Position numbers and translations under genes: made by a program
Notes under the pieces: generated by a model
The model's database searches: none
What the model saw: only the letters and a program-made list of their open reading frames with translations
What the model was told of the DNA's origin: nothing
Part shown: positions 1 through 12,086 of the stretch, one piece after another
How the letters are laid out: each line of letters opens with the position of its first letter
How positions within the stretch are numbered: the stretch's first letter is position 1
Source of the DNA: Hemileia vastatrix
Taxonomy: Eukaryota > Basidiomycota > Pucciniomycetes > Pucciniales > Zaghouaniaceae
DNA: 64,000 nucleotides
NCBI GenBank assembly: GCA_030280995.1
Contig: JASXTE010000007.1
Location: 18,825,501-18,889,500, forward strand
Direction: 5' to 3'

Positions 1-383
1 AACTGTGTATTGGATGGTATATCAAGGGATTTATTGGGGAACTCAGTGTGTATAAAAGGAGGAGGTTTTTGGGTCTTGTTTCTACATTCTTTATCATTAC
101 AATTTAACCAATATAACCAAATCAATTACAATACATATCAATTAGTACTTTTTTAAGACTTTTAAGTAGTATCTGAATTATATAATCTATTTTTCTACCA
201 ACTACAAAGATTGTAAGCCATATATAAGAATAGTGAGAATTATATTACTGAGACCTTTATATTTGATTATATTTTACAACTTAGTGGATTAAAACTACAG
301 TATTCATATAGGACCATTAAAATCTTCTAGACAACTGACTTTTCAAGCTAGTTCACGTCCTTGTACTTGACCTTAGCCTGACA
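1..383 (+). repeat. Gypsy-1 5' LTR (3' portion only)
   Basis: This is identical at 378 of 383 positions to 8137-8519. It ends in CTGACA, which pairs with the TGTCAG that opens the 3' LTR at 7020. A possible primer-binding site starts directly after it, at 384. The visible part contains the TATA-like box and the R/U5 region. Confidence 0.9.
51..57 (+). promoter_or_regulatory. TATA-like box of Gypsy-1 5' LTR
   Basis: TATAAAA lies in the LTR, about 330 bp before the LTR end and 905 bp before the first gag ATG. The same box occurs in the 3' LTR at 8187-8193. This placement fits a Pol II promoter at the U3/R border. The call rests on motif and position only. Confidence 0.5.
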
Positions 384-961
384 ATTGGGGACCTTTCCTC
401 AAGAATTCTGTTATAATCCAGTAAGTGAAATTTTCAAAGAAGGTACACGTAAATAATATCCCTATAGAAATATTTGGATAATTACAACAGGTTGGGGTCA
501 CTTATATAGTGATTTCAGAAAAAGAAGCCCTGTTATATAATAAAATTGTGATATTGAATCATCAATTTTACCACTAATTTAACATATAGTTGTTCTTAGT
601 GGGAGTCTGTCAATAGACCAATTAAATTTGTGATCTTTGCAGATGATAACCAATTAAACTGATTAATTGTTTTCCTTTTACAGGACTCTTAATCCCTTTT
701 TGTTGGTTTGTAAAATTCATTTAATATTTGGAAAGAATCTTACTAACAATTTTTCTTTTTTAAATATAAATACACAGCTACATATTGTAGACCAGTTAAA
801 TAAAGTGACCACATAAAAGCATATTTGACTTTTGGCACTTAAAGATTTACTTAATACCAATAAGTAAGCAATAAAATTGTCTTCAGTGGTATTAATAAAT
901 ACTGATTAAACTCCTTTTTGAAGTTTTTCAAATCTAAACTTTCAATTCTCTAAAATTCCAC
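384..961 (+). other. Gypsy-1 5' untranslated leader
   Basis: This is non-coding sequence between the LTR end and the first gag ATG. It starts with ATTGGGGACC, which sits where the primer-binding site should be; the tRNA was not identified. I see no other feature. Confidence 0.6.
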
Positions 962-1504
962 GTGAAAATGTGTGACAACAATGACATTGTAAGTAATAAG
1001 GCAAAACCTTATAACTTAAGAACTAGAGCTGAAAGACCTGTTACAGGACATCCAAATGGAGGGTCAAGAATCACAGTAACAATAAACAACGCCCCACCAA
1101 TGTCCATGGAGGAAAAGGAAAAGCTCTTAAAACAAATGTCAATAAAGAAGTCCAAAAACACCTTACAAGAGCAAATTCACTCCCTCTCAACCCTACTGAA
1201 TACACTAACAATAAGAGTAAACAATATGTTAGACCAGATCAACAATCTGGAGAAAAGGGCGGCACAGGGCTTTATAGAAGTCAACCAGGCTCTAGTGGAT
1301 ATAAGGTCTCATCAACAACCAGTGGCACCAAATACCACAGCAACACCTCCAGTCCCAGAAGAGGACCAAAAGATAACTGTAAGCAAATGGAAGTGGGATT
1401 GGTATGCCCAAAACTACAACAGTCCTCCTCAACAGGGATCCAGCAGTCACCCTTACAGGGGAAAGCCAAGGAGAGGCAGGGGAAATGGAATAAGACCGTG
1501 GTAA
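962..1504 (+). CDS. Gypsy-1 ORF1, small gag-like coiled-coil RNA-binding protein
   Basis: This 180-codon ORF is the first one after the LTR leader. Residues about 45-110 are rich in Lys, Glu, Leu and Asn with heptad-like spacing, so a coiled coil is likely. The C-terminus (about 150-180) is Gly/Arg/Pro rich (RGKPRRGRGNG), typical of nucleic-acid-binding gag tails. It ends at TAA 1502-1504 and overlaps the next ORF by 118 nt in another frame. A strong donor-like sequence (GTGGTAAGT) lies across its stop codon. It may be a gag N-terminal part joined to the main polyprotein by frameshifting or splicing. I do not recognise it as a named family. Confidence 0.6.
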   Translation: MKMCDNNDIVSNKAKPYNLRTRAERPVTGHPNGGSRITVTINNAPPMSMEEKEKLLKQMSIKKSKNTLQEQIHSLSTLLNTLTIRVNNMLDQINNLEKRAAQGFIEVNQALVDIRSHQQPVAPNTTATPPVPEEDQKITVSKWKWDWYAQNYNSPPQQGSSSHPYRGKPRRGRGNGIRPW

Positions 1505-2493
1505 GTCAACCATCTTCTCAGAATCAATTATATAATCCTAACAATGAATTACTTATAGGTAATGAAATTGATAGAGAGTTATTAGATATAATTGATAAGG
1601 ATTTAAAAAATTATTCATTTGAAAATAACATGTTAGACTTGTCATTAAATGAGGACAATGTACATAGTTTTATTGATCACCAGGAAAATACTATTAATAT
1701 AAAAATGGAATCAAATGAATTAAAAATTGACCCTGATGATGAATCTTCTGAATTGGAAACAGAAAAAATTGAATATTTTCTAAAAGAAAATCCAATGGAA
1801 TCAAAAATAATTAGTAAATTATTAGTAAGAATTGAAAAATTGGAAGAATTCTCAAGAGAGTCCAACAATAATACGGAAAGTGTATTATTAAACATCACAC
1901 AATCATTGAGTACAACAGCCAATAAGTTAAAAGTTATTGAGAATTCAAATAATGAATTGATCAATGAAAACAAAAGATTAAATTCTGAGATTAAAAATTT
2001 AGAAATTAAATTAGAACATTCTCAGAATATTATGGCCACCATAGAGGGACGTGTAAAATTGTCTTTTTCAAATGTAAATGATACCTTAACTCATGTACCT
2101 GTGATAAAAGATAGTTTACAAAGAGTAGAAATTGAAGTAGCTAACATTTTGAAAAATACTGAAACAATAAAGGATAATACCTCTTATGTAGGAAGAGTAC
2201 CAGTTTTTATGAAACACTCTGATGATAAACCAATGATGGAACATGAACATAGTGTCATGGGCTCTGAGAATATAAAATCAGTAAAAGATGAAATAAATGA
2301 TCATCTTTCTAAAGTGAGTGAATTACTCAATATTCCTCAGGTTAGGGAAGCAAAAACTAGCCAAAAGAACTGGCCTAAGTTAGACCAGTACCCTTCTTTT
2401 GACGGGGATTCAAAATCTGATTGGCAACAATTCATACAAAGGATTGATAACTTAAAATTTTCATACAAACTACCTGATGAAGAAGTTACTTAA
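1387..2493 (+). CDS. Gypsy-1 gag (N-terminal part), ended by an in-frame stop
   Basis: This reading frame continues into the pol frame after a TAA at 2491-2493, and the next codons still read as gag, so the stop looks like a nonsense mutation. The first 60 residues overlap ORF1. The middle is Asn/Glu rich, with a likely coiled coil around residues 145-240. The end (FDGDSKSDWQQFIQRIDNL) is the start of a retrotransposon gag domain that resumes at 2494. The true start is uncertain because the frame could be entered from ORF1 upstream. Confidence 0.7.
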   Translation: MEVGLVCPKLQQSSSTGIQQSPLQGKAKERQGKWNKTVVSQPSSQNQLYNPNNELLIGNEIDRELLDIIDKDLKNYSFENNMLDLSLNEDNVHSFIDHQENTINIKMESNELKIDPDDESSELETEKIEYFLKENPMESKIISKLLVRIEKLEEFSRESNNNTESVLLNITQSLSTTANKLKVIENSNNELINENKRLNSEIKNLEIKLEHSQNIMATIEGRVKLSFSNVNDTLTHVPVIKDSLQRVEIEVANILKNTETIKDNTSYVGRVPVFMKHSDDKPMMEHEHSVMGSENIKSVKDEINDHLSKVSELLNIPQVREAKTSQKNWPKLDQYPSFDGDSKSDWQQFIQRIDNLKFSYKLPDEEVT

Positions 2494-5400
2494 AAGTTAA
2501 TATCTTTATTTACAGATGTGGCCTTATTATGGTTTGAATCTGTATTGAGTGAGGGAATTAATTACTCCTGGAATGAATGGAAGGCACTAATTGAAAGGCA
2601 ATTTGGTGGCCCAAAATTTAGAATCACTCAACAAAGATTGTATGAAAGGGCCAGATATAATCCAAATGCTGGAGATAAACCCATGGTCTTCTTAATGAAT
2701 TTAATAAAAATCATGAAAGCTATGGACCCAAAAATGGATTATGAAGAGTGGAAAGAAAAAATAATATACAAGTTGCCTATATCAGTTAGAGACATTATTG
2801 TAGCTAGAACTGAAAGTATCAGAGACACCTCTGGATTCATTAATATATGCAATGTGATATTATTAAACCACAAGTATGAAACCAAGTATAGTAATTACAG
2901 ACAAAGTGTTGACGTGGTAAAACCTACTACAAGTAAGTTACCAGTGGAAAAGAAAAAACCTTCAGCTCCCCTTGTCCCTAAGAGACAAGAAAATAACACT
3001 TGTTACAAATGTAATGAACCTTGGGTTAAGGGTCACACGTGTAAGAAGAGAATAAATGTTATTGAAACCTCACAGAATTCTGAACCTAGTAATCATGAAG
3101 ATGAGAACGTGGAATCTAGTGAGGATTGCAAAAGTAACATATCTTACAGTGATGATGAAAATGAGATATTTGTATTAGAACAGGATATAATGTTCCTGAA
3201 TGATGCTATACCTCATACAGACACATCTTTAACTTCCATAGAGGAAGCTGAAATAATTAAAGATGTATCTCATGACACTTACAAAATAACACCTATCAGA
3301 GCACCTATTATCATATGTGGAAAAGAAATGAATGCCATTCTTGACACTGGGGCTGCAGGTAGTGTAGTTTCACTTAATACATTAAGGAAACTTGATAGTA
3401 AGTACCAGGAAAAACTAGAACCTGTTCAGACAAAGAACTGGAGGGGTTTTGGTTCAGTATTAAATCCAATTGGCAAATACAAAACTGCTGTATTCTTTAA
3501 ATATAATAATGGATATGTCAGAGCAGTTTGTGAATTTGTAGTAATGGATAATAATAATTGTAGTGATTGGTTTATTATTGGCAATGATTTATTGACAAAA
3601 TTTGGCATTAAACTAGATCCTGCAAACAGTTGTTTCACCATAGGCGTGAATGGTAAAAGAAAATTCAAAATATGTTCTGAAAATTCAGTATATGCCATTT
3701 CTCCTAGAGAAGAACAACTGCAAGGTGGAAGAACCACCAATGAAGTGGGTGAATTGGAAAATGAAATCCAAAAGGCCTCTTTCAGTCCTCAACTCTCAAA
3801 AATTGAAGAAGAAAATATTTTGAGATTGATTAAATCATATCCTATGGCATTTGCTCATGGTTCAAATGAATTAGGATTGGTCAAAACCCATGAGATGAAA
3901 ATCTCTCTAAGCTGTGATTTGGACAATATTCCTGGCAGCCTAAAAAAGAAACCTTACCCAGCATCTCCTGCAAAAAGGAAAGATATTGAAGACAATATAA
4001 AAATGTTGTTGGAAATGGGTATTGTTGAAAAAGTGGACGCAACACCTAAGTATTGTGTCATTTCACCAGTATTGATCTCCTATGAAAAAGATAAGGCAAG
4101 ATTATGCGGTGATTATAGAGCTCTGAATACATATACAGTAGATAATATTTACCCTCTTCCAAGGATAGCTTCTATCCATGCTACTTTACAAGGAGCAAAA
4201 TATATTTCCTGTCTGGATGGAAACAAAGGTTACCACCAGATTCCTGTGGAAAGAAATTCTCAAAATTACTTATTAATAACCACACATATGGGTATATATA
4301 AGTATGTGAGAATGCCATTTGGCCCAAAGAATGCGCCTTCAGTCTTCCAAAAATTGATGGATAGTGTTTTTCATCAGGAAATGGTTGAAGGATTGCTATT
4401 GGTCTATATTGATGACATCATAGTCTTTTCAAAAACATATGATGAACATTTAAGTCACCTGAAAAGAGTCTTTCAAAGAATGGATGAAATTAATATGACA
4501 ATTGCATTAAAGAAATGTAAATTTGGATTCCAATCTTTGAAAGTACTTGGACATGTTGTATCTGGATTACAAATTTGTGTTGACCAGAATAAGGTGGCAG
4601 CAATAAAAAACATTGGTATACCTAAGAATGTAAAAGAAATTCAAAGTTTTTTAGGTATGTGTGGATATTATAGACAATATATAAAAAATTACCAATCTAT
4701 TGCAGCCCCTTTGACAACATTAATCAGGAAAAATGAAGCTTTCATTTGGAATAATGAAAGACAACACGCCTTTAATAAATTAAAGGAATGTTTAATGACA
4801 GCTCCAATTTTGGGACTGCCTGATTTCACCTTACCTTTTATCTTGTACACTGATGCAAGCTTCATAGGTTTAGGTGCTGCTTTACATCAAAAACAGATAA
4901 TAAATGGAAAATTATCTGAAGTAGTTATCTGTTATATATCCAGAACCTTAAGAAAAACTGAATTAAGGTATGGTGCCACACAGTTAGAATGTTTAGCCGT
5001 GGTGTGGGCTTTGGAGAAGCTTCATTACTATCTGGAAGACCAGAAGTTTGAACTTATAACAGATTGCAGTGCAGTAAAATCATTGCTAAACATGAAAACA
5101 CCTAATAGGCACATGTTTAGATGGCAACTAGCTGTACAAGAGTACAGAGGAAGAATGACAATCACTCACAGAGCAGAAACATTGCATTCTAATGTGAATT
5201 TATTATCTAGAAGTCCTTTGCCAAATGATGCTGACAACCCAGCTTATGTACCTGAAAATGAGGTTATACATATATTTGGGATTTATATAGTGGATTTAGA
5301 AGAAGAATTTATGCAAACTATATTAGAAAATTATTCATCTGATAAAGATTTGTCTAAACTACCTACCATTCTTAATGATCCAACAAATGCCTCCATAAGT

Positions 5401-6171
5401 GCATTAATTAAAACCTTGCCTCCAAAGTATAAAAATGCATTGGAAAAAGGTAAATTATCAATTGAAGATGGATATATATATTACAGAAAAAAGTTAAGTA
5501 ATGTTATAGTAATACCACCTTCTATGAAAGAGTTAATGTTGAGTACTTGCCATGATGACATCTTAGCTGGTCATTTTAACTTTAACAAAAAATTAACCAG
5601 AGTTAAAAATACAGCCTGGTGGATAAACATGAAAGAAGATGTACAAAAATACATTGAAACATGTGACTCTTGTCAGAAATCTAAAAGATTAACTGGTAAG
5701 AGAGCTGGGTTGTTACAACAAATAGAGCAGCCAAAAGCTCCATGGGAAATTATAAACATGGATTTTGTAACTGGCTTGCCATTAGCAGGAAAGGAAAGTT
5801 TCAATTCTTGCTGGGTAACTGTGGATAGATTAACGAAAATGTGTAATTTTATCCCTACCCATAAAGAGGTATCTGCAAAAGACTTGGCATTATTATGGTG
5901 GACTCAGATGATGAATACTGCGGGGTTCCCTAAAGCCATAATCTCTGACAGAGATCCTAAATTTACTTCAGAGTTCTGGACATCCTTGATGGAAGTATCA
6001 GGTTGTCAACTAAAATTTTCTACAGCACACCATCCACAAACTGATGGGCTGGCTGAGAGAATGATACAAAATCTCAAAGACATGATCAGAAGATATTGTG
6101 CCTTTGGATTAGAATACAAAGACAATGAGAAATTCACACATGACTGGGTAACATTAATTCCTGGCCTTTAA
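2494..6171 (+). pseudogene. Gypsy-1 gag-pol: gag, zinc knuckle, protease, RT, RNase H, integrase
   Basis: The domains appear in order. The gag core covers about 2500-2900. A zinc knuckle of the CYKCNEPWVKGHTC type lies near 3000-3050. The aspartic protease motif LDTGAAGS is near 3340. RT has MPFGPKNAPSVFQ (about 4310) and the active site VYIDDIIVFSK (about 4404-4436). RNase H has LYTDASFIGLGAALHQ (about 4845). Integrase has an HHCC zinc motif (about 5550-5680), then DFVTGLP, SDRDPKF and HPQTDGLAERM, which supply the D,D,E triad. The frame is closed by TAA at 6169-6171, where Gypsy-2 has a lysine codon, so this stop is a point mutation. With the stop at 2491 the copy cannot make an uninterrupted polyprotein. 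Confidence 0.93.
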
Positions 6172-6840
6172 TTTGCTTATAATAGCACAACTCATTCTGT
6201 AACAGAGAAGAAACCATTTGAACTCTGGCTGGGATACATACCAAATACCCCAGTAAATCATTTAAATAAATTACCAAGGTTAGATATACACCCTGGCACT
6301 AAATCCTTTATTCATATGCAACAAATGTGTAGAAAGCCTGCAGAAGAATGCATCCAAAAAGCATTTGAATATGAAAAGAAAAGGTGGGACAAATCTCATA
6401 AAGAATTTGAATATAAAAAGGGAGATGAAGTCCTCATATCAACACTACATTTTAACTTACAAGGTAATGTTAAATTAAAGGATCCCTTTTTAGGACCTTT
6501 TGTAGTAAGTAAGATGGTTGGGAATAATGCAGTGGAAGTCATATTATATGCTCCATATGATAGGAAACATCCAGTTTTCCCTATCTCATTATTGAAACCT
6601 TACCATGCAAATGATCCTGACTTATTTCCAAAAAGAAGGGGAATGCCTAAAAAGCAACCTGAAGAAATTGTGGAAAAAGCAGAGATTGAAAAAATACTCA
6701 AGAAAAGAATCCTTACTAAAGAAAAAGGAACTGAGTATTTACTAAGATTTAAAGGGAAATCAAATGAATTTGATAAATGGATACCTGAAAAAGAAATTTC
6801 TAATTTATCCACCCTTCTTAAAAAATTTAAACAGAAATAA
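6172..6840 (+). pseudogene. Gypsy-1 integrase C-terminus and chromodomain
   Basis: This is in the same frame as the upstream pol but after the nonsense codon. It first encodes the end of the integrase core, a GPF-type module (DPFLGPFVVSKM) and the PVFPISLLKPY segment. It finishes with a chromodomain-like stretch around 6670-6800 (EIEKILKKR, YLLRFKGKSNEFDKWIPEKE). In chromoviruses this domain guides integration to heterochromatin. It stops at TAA 6838-6840, 180 bp before the 3' LTR. It could only be expressed through readthrough. Confidence 0.85.
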
Positions 6841-7019
6841 ATTTCTGTTCCACCAGCTGAGGGGTTAAAAACCAGTACTCATAATATTTTATTATGTTTT
6901 ATTTCTTTAAAGTTTAATCTTTAATGCTACAGATTTATTCTGAATACCTGAAAATTACAAATTAATAAAATAAAATGTATAACTTATCATTTTTTTTATT
7001 GTTTTTTTGGGTAGGAGAG

Positions 7020-8519
7020 TGTCAGCCTGTATATCTCCAGGACTGAGTAAAAAGTGATTATAAGTTATGTTAAACACATGAACTATACATGGGAACAATA
7101 AATAAGAGTACACAAATAGTATACATAAGTAAAATTATGATAATACACAAAAAATGCCATTATAACACCTTATATACACACATATATCCACCTTTTATAG
7201 GTCTTATGTACTTAATATTAAGTTGGAATATGTTAGGGTAATCTTAAGAACCTTAAGTATAAGGCTACATAATTTTTAAGTACACTTAAAGCTGTTATAT
7301 TCATTGTTTTATGCAAAAAACAAGAAATGCGCTTTATTTCACTTAAAAGTTGACTATATGCGCTATAAAATTGAGAATATCAAAATTGCGCTTTGACAGA
7401 TCAATTGGGCTCATTTAGAACTATTGATTTGGCTATTTAAATGCATAAAAATAACACTTTTCAAATTTGGTGTTTTTTATGCCAGAAATGGCTTCTGTGT
7501 ACTGGCCACATACTGCCTGCTTTTTTCCCGTGTGAATAGCTTCATTTTTAGCAAAGTTAGCTTTTTCACACTATAATTACCCCACATTCTACGCCCACTG
7601 TGGGGAAACACACTAAAATAGGTGACAGGTGCTTATTTAGTGTCCTAGCTTAATTAATAATGCATTGACCTTGTTTATATGCACTAATTTCATTAATAAC
7701 CTCACTCTTGGCACTTTATTTCATCACCACGCTTAAATTTGCCTAATTTTAGTCAAGGATTTACCCGTGCAAGCGCCTGCCAAGAACTGCATGTAGTTAC
7801 CCCACATCTCACGCTCTTTTTTAAGTTTTTGGGTGGTTTCTCAGTCAATTTTGGTTATTTTTGAATGGGAATTTCATGTAGTATAATGTCAGGATTAGCC
7901 CCATAATTTCTACAGTAAATCCCCCTTATTATTAAGCTATTATTAACCTTAAAAGGTCTCCTTTAGTCTTTAATATTATTGTTTTATACGCATATACTCT
8001 CTATTTGTCTTTTTCTTTAATTTTGATGGATTTTCCTTATTATTACAGTATTTTGGCGGTTGTTACTTGTTTAATTATGTCATGGGTCACTGGGGATGTT
8101 GTTGGGAAGGTCTATTAGTTGTTTTGAGGCGTCATTAACTGTGTATTGGATGGTATATCAAGGGATTTATTGGGGAACTCAGTGTGTATAAAAGGAGGAG
8201 GTTTTTGGGTCTTGTTTCTACATTCTTTATCATTACAATTTAACCAATATAACCAAATCAATTACAATACATATCAATTAGTACTTTTATAAGACTTTTG
8301 AATAGTATCTGAATTATATAATCTATTTTTCTACCAACTACAAAGATTGTAAGCCATATATAAGAATAGTGAGAATTATATTACTGAGACCTTTATATTT
8401 GATTATATTTTACAACTTAGTGGATTAAAACTACAGTATTCATATAGGACCATTAAAATCTTCTAGACAACTGACCATTCAAGCTAGTTCACGTCCTTGT
8501 ACTTGACCTTAGCCTGACA
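7020..8519 (+). repeat. Gypsy-1 3' LTR, complete (1500 bp)
   Basis: It begins TGTCAGCCTG and ends AGCCTGACA, an inverted terminal pair. A T-run followed by GGGTAGGAGAG at about 7001-7019 is the likely polypurine-tract region. The last 383 bp match the partial 5' LTR at the window start. The sequence that follows, 8520-8524 (GTATA), is the expected target duplication; its partner lies left of the window. Confidence 0.9.
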
Positions 8520-8520
8520 G

Positions 8521-10957
8521 TATACATTGATGACACCATAGTGTTCTCTAAGACATATTATGAACACTTAATCGATTTAAAGAAGGTATTTCAAAAAATG
8601 GATGAATTAAAAATGACCCTTGGATTGAAAAAATGTAAATTTGGGTTTGAATCTTGAAAAGTGCTTGGTCATATTGTATCTGCCTTACAAATATGTGTAG
8701 ACCAAAATAAGGTGGCTGCAATAAATAATATTGGCATTCCTCAAAATTTTAAGGATGTACAATCTTTTCTTGGTATGTGTGGCTATTATAGACAATATAT
8801 AAAAAACTACCAATTAATTGCTGCACCATTGACCACACTGATAAAGAAATCAGAACTTTCAGTTGGAATAATGAAAGACAACAGGATTTTGATAAGTTGA
8901 AAGAATGTTTGATGACAGCTCCTATCTCAGGATTACCAGATTTCCAATTGCCTTTTTTATTATATACAGATGCAATTTTTATTGGTCTGGGTGCTGCTTT
9001 GCATCAAAAACAACTTATTGAAGGAAAAATGTCAGAAGTAGTAATTTCCTATATTTCAGGTACTCTAAAAAGTAGTGAATTGAAATATGGTGCTACTAAA
9101 CTTGAATGTTTGGAAGTAGTATGGGCTCTTGAAAAGATAAATTATTACCTTGAAGACCAAAAATTTGAGTTAATAACTGACTGTAGTGCAGTTAAGTCAC
9201 TCTTAAACATGAAAACTCCTAACAGACACATTTTTAGATGCCAATTAGCTGTACAAGAATACAGACGATGGATGACTATTACACATAGAGCAGGAACCTT
9301 ACACTCTAATGTAGATTTATCATCTAGAGTTCCTCTGCCTAATAATGATGATAATCCTGCTTATGTTCCTGAATCAGATATTATTAACATTTATGGCATT
9401 TATATTGTAGATCTTGAGGATGAATTTATGAAATCAATTCTTGATATTTATGCTTCAGATCCTGACTTGAGTAAACTCACTACAATATTAAATGATCCAT
9501 CTAATGCTTCAATGAATGTTTTAATAAAAACATTACCAATTAAGTATAAAGAGGCATTAGAAAAAGGAAAATTTTCCATTGAGGATGGTTTTATATATTA
9601 CAGGAAAAAATTAAGTAATGTAATTGTTATTCCCCCTTCAATGAAGCAGTTAATGTTAAGTATATGTCATGATGATATATTAGCAGGCCATTTTGACTAC
9701 CATAAAACATTAGCCAGAGTAAAAAACACAGCTTGGTGGATTAACATGTATGAGGATGTTCAAAAATATGTTGAGACATGTGATTCTTGTCAAAAATCTA
9801 AAAGATTAACAGGCAAAAGAGCTGGTTTATTACAAAAAATTGAGCAACCAAAAGCTCCATGGGAAATAATTAACATGGACTTTGTAACAGGTTTTCCAAT
9901 AGCAGGGAATAAGAGTTATAGCTCCTGCTGGGTAATTGTAGATAGATTTACAAAGATGAGTAAATTTATTCCTACCCACAAAGAGGTTTCTGCAAAGGAC
10001 TCAGCTTTTTTATGGTAGACACAAATTTTAAATATAGCAGGTTTCCCCAAAGCAATAGTTTCTGACAGAGATCCTAAATCTACTTCTGAGTTCTGGACAT
10101 CACTTATGGATGTTTCAGGGTGTCAATTAAAACTTTCTACAGCACACCATCCACAAACTGATGGGCTAGCAGAAAGAATGATACAAACTTTAGAAGATAT
10201 GATAAGAAGATATTGTGCTTTTGGTCTTAACTTTAAAGACAATGACAAATTCATGCATGATTGGGTAACCCTTATCCCAGGTTTAAAATTTTCATACAAT
10301 AGTACAGTACATTCTGTCACTGGAAAAAAGCCATTTGGGTTATGGTTGGGTTATGTACCTAATACCCCTGCTAAAACTCTTAATAAATTACCTAGATTGA
10401 ATATTCATCCAGGTACTAAATCTTTTCTTCAAATTCAAGAATTATGCAGAAAACATGCTCAAGAATGTATAAATAAGGCGTTTGAGTATGAGAAGAAAAG
10501 ATGGGATAAATCCCATAAAGAACAAATGTTCAAAGAGGGTGATAAAGTCCTTATTTCTACACTACATTTCAATTTAAATGGTAATTTTAAATTGAAGGAT
10601 TCATTGATTTGACCATTTGTAGTTAAAAAGATGGTTGGTAACAATGCTGTCGAGGTTATTCTATATGCACCTTATGATAGAACACATCCAGTATTTTCTA
10701 TTTCTCTTATAAAACCATACCATTCTAATGATACTGCTCTATTTCCAAGAAGATCAGGAAGGTATGAACAGAAACCTGAAGAAATAGTTGAAAAGGCAGA
10801 AATTGAAAAGATACTATAAAAGAGACACCTTACTAAAGAAAAGGGAGTTGAGTATCTATTAAGATTTGAAAATAAATCAAGTAAATACGACCAGTGGATT
10901 CCAGAAAATGAAATCTCTGATCTTAAAAATCTCTTGAAAAAGTTTAAATCAAAATAA
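8521..10957 (+). pseudogene. Gypsy-2 pol remnant: RT 3' part, RNase H, integrase, chromodomain
   Basis: RT from YIDD onward is followed by RNase H (LYTDAIFIGLGAALHQ, about 8960), the integrase HHCC region (about 9670-9800), the D,D,E core (DFVTGFP, SDRDPKS, HPQTDGLAERM near 10150) and a degraded chromodomain ending with TAA at 10955-10957. Lesions by eye are a TGA near 8656, a frameshift near 8870-8897, a TAG at about 10016, a TGA near 10610 and a TAA near 10817. The number of breaks shows an older copy than Gypsy-1. The catalytic residues are largely still readable. Confidence 0.88.
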
Positions 10958-11068
10958 TACTGTTTAATCAGTATATTTATTATAGAAAATTTAAAAAAAT
11001 TTCTATTCACTCCTTACTTTTAATTAAAATGTCTTAACATTTTTTATTGTTTTTTTTGGGTGAGGGAG

Positions 11069-12086
11069 TGTCAGCCTAGATATCCCTCCAACTGAGTATT
11101 TCTTATACTTAAAATAAGATAAACTCAACTACATTAAGCTTATATCTTAAAAATGAGGTTAAAACAATAATATATATGTTTATATTACATATATATATAA
11201 TTATTACTCTATTATATAAATTATAGTAGTTTAAATAGCTTATCCATAGACTAATAATACTTATTAAGGTGTTAATGGAGTCATAATACATTTATCTTAA
11301 GTGATTTTAAGTAATTATTGACATACATAAGCTTATATGTATACATAAATCTCATATTCAGTGAAATATGCAGTATATTATGTATATTTAGGTATATAAG
11401 TGGGTGTTAGCCTCTTAATAGCCTATAAACTTTGTTTTTCTGATTATTTTAGGTCATATGGATGTATCCAGTGGACTCACACGCCTACAGAAGCATAAAC
11501 ATCTATTTCAGGTCCATACACTCTATTTGGACAACTTAATATGCTTCCTTGGATGGATATTCACGGATTTATGGGTTGTGAGGTCATTGCTGGGTTAATA
11601 TGGATGCTTGGAGATGTTATTAGGGGCTTGGAAATTTCATTTGTTTACTTTATATGCTTTGGGTTTCATTATATTCTCTTTGGATGAGTTATTTTACTTG
11701 TTTCTTTATGGTATCCGCTTTTATCTGGATTGAAGGTCTGTGCACTCCAGTGGATTTTGGTATAAGTAAGGGAGGATTTTGGCAGTTATTAGACATCACT
11801 TACTTACTAAAATTCAAATAAACATTATAAAACAATTATTATTATTCAGAGATATATTATAAAGCCTTTATAAATTGATATTATCTTAATCTAAGCTATA
11901 ATTATATTCTTTTTATCTATTTTCCACCACTTGCACGCATTTAAATCCAAGTATTGTGAGTTTTATTTATGTATGACTATTTTATTAGTCTTCCCCTGAG
12001 GTTTAATCACTAAATCATTTATCAATAAGTAGTAGGACCATTAATAAATACTATTAAATTATACTTATATACTAGATACACTGACA
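11069..12086 (+). repeat. Gypsy-2 3' LTR (1018 bp)
   Basis: It begins TGTCAGCCTAGATATC and ends TACACTGACA, preceded by a purine-rich GGGTGAGGGAG. Its complement reappears at 12087-13156 and at 62987-64000, so three LTRs of this family lie in the window. From its TSD position it appears to have landed inside the Gypsy-3 LTR. Confidence 0.85.

Larger units (their letters stand above)
1..8519 (+). mobile_element. Gypsy-1: chromodomain Ty3/gypsy LTR retrotransposon, 5' end cut by window
   Basis: Bases 1-383 are repeated almost exactly at 8137-8519, so the element is bounded by direct LTRs. The complete 3' LTR is 1500 bp (7020-8519), which puts the true 5' end about 1.1 kb left of the window and the full length near 9.6 kb. 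The order gag, zinc knuckle, protease, RT, RNase H, integrase, chromodomain is that of a chromovirus. By eye the two LTR copies differ at five of 383 positions, with no indels, which suggests a fairly young insertion. Two in-frame stop codons in the polyprotein make this copy non-autonomous. It is inserted in Gypsy-2. Confidence 0.93.
8520..12086 (+). mobile_element. Gypsy-2: 3' part of a related chromovirus, interrupted by Gypsy-1
   Basis: The sequence resumes precisely in the RT active site (codons for VYIDD) and then follows the Gypsy-1 order of RNase H, integrase and chromodomain, ending in an LTR (11069-12086). The 5' part is expected to the left of the window, since Gypsy-1 sits in the middle. 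Protein similarity to Gypsy-1 is high but nucleotide divergence is clear, and the LTR is 1018 bp rather than 1500, so it is a sister family. It has more lesions than Gypsy-1. Confidence 0.88.
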
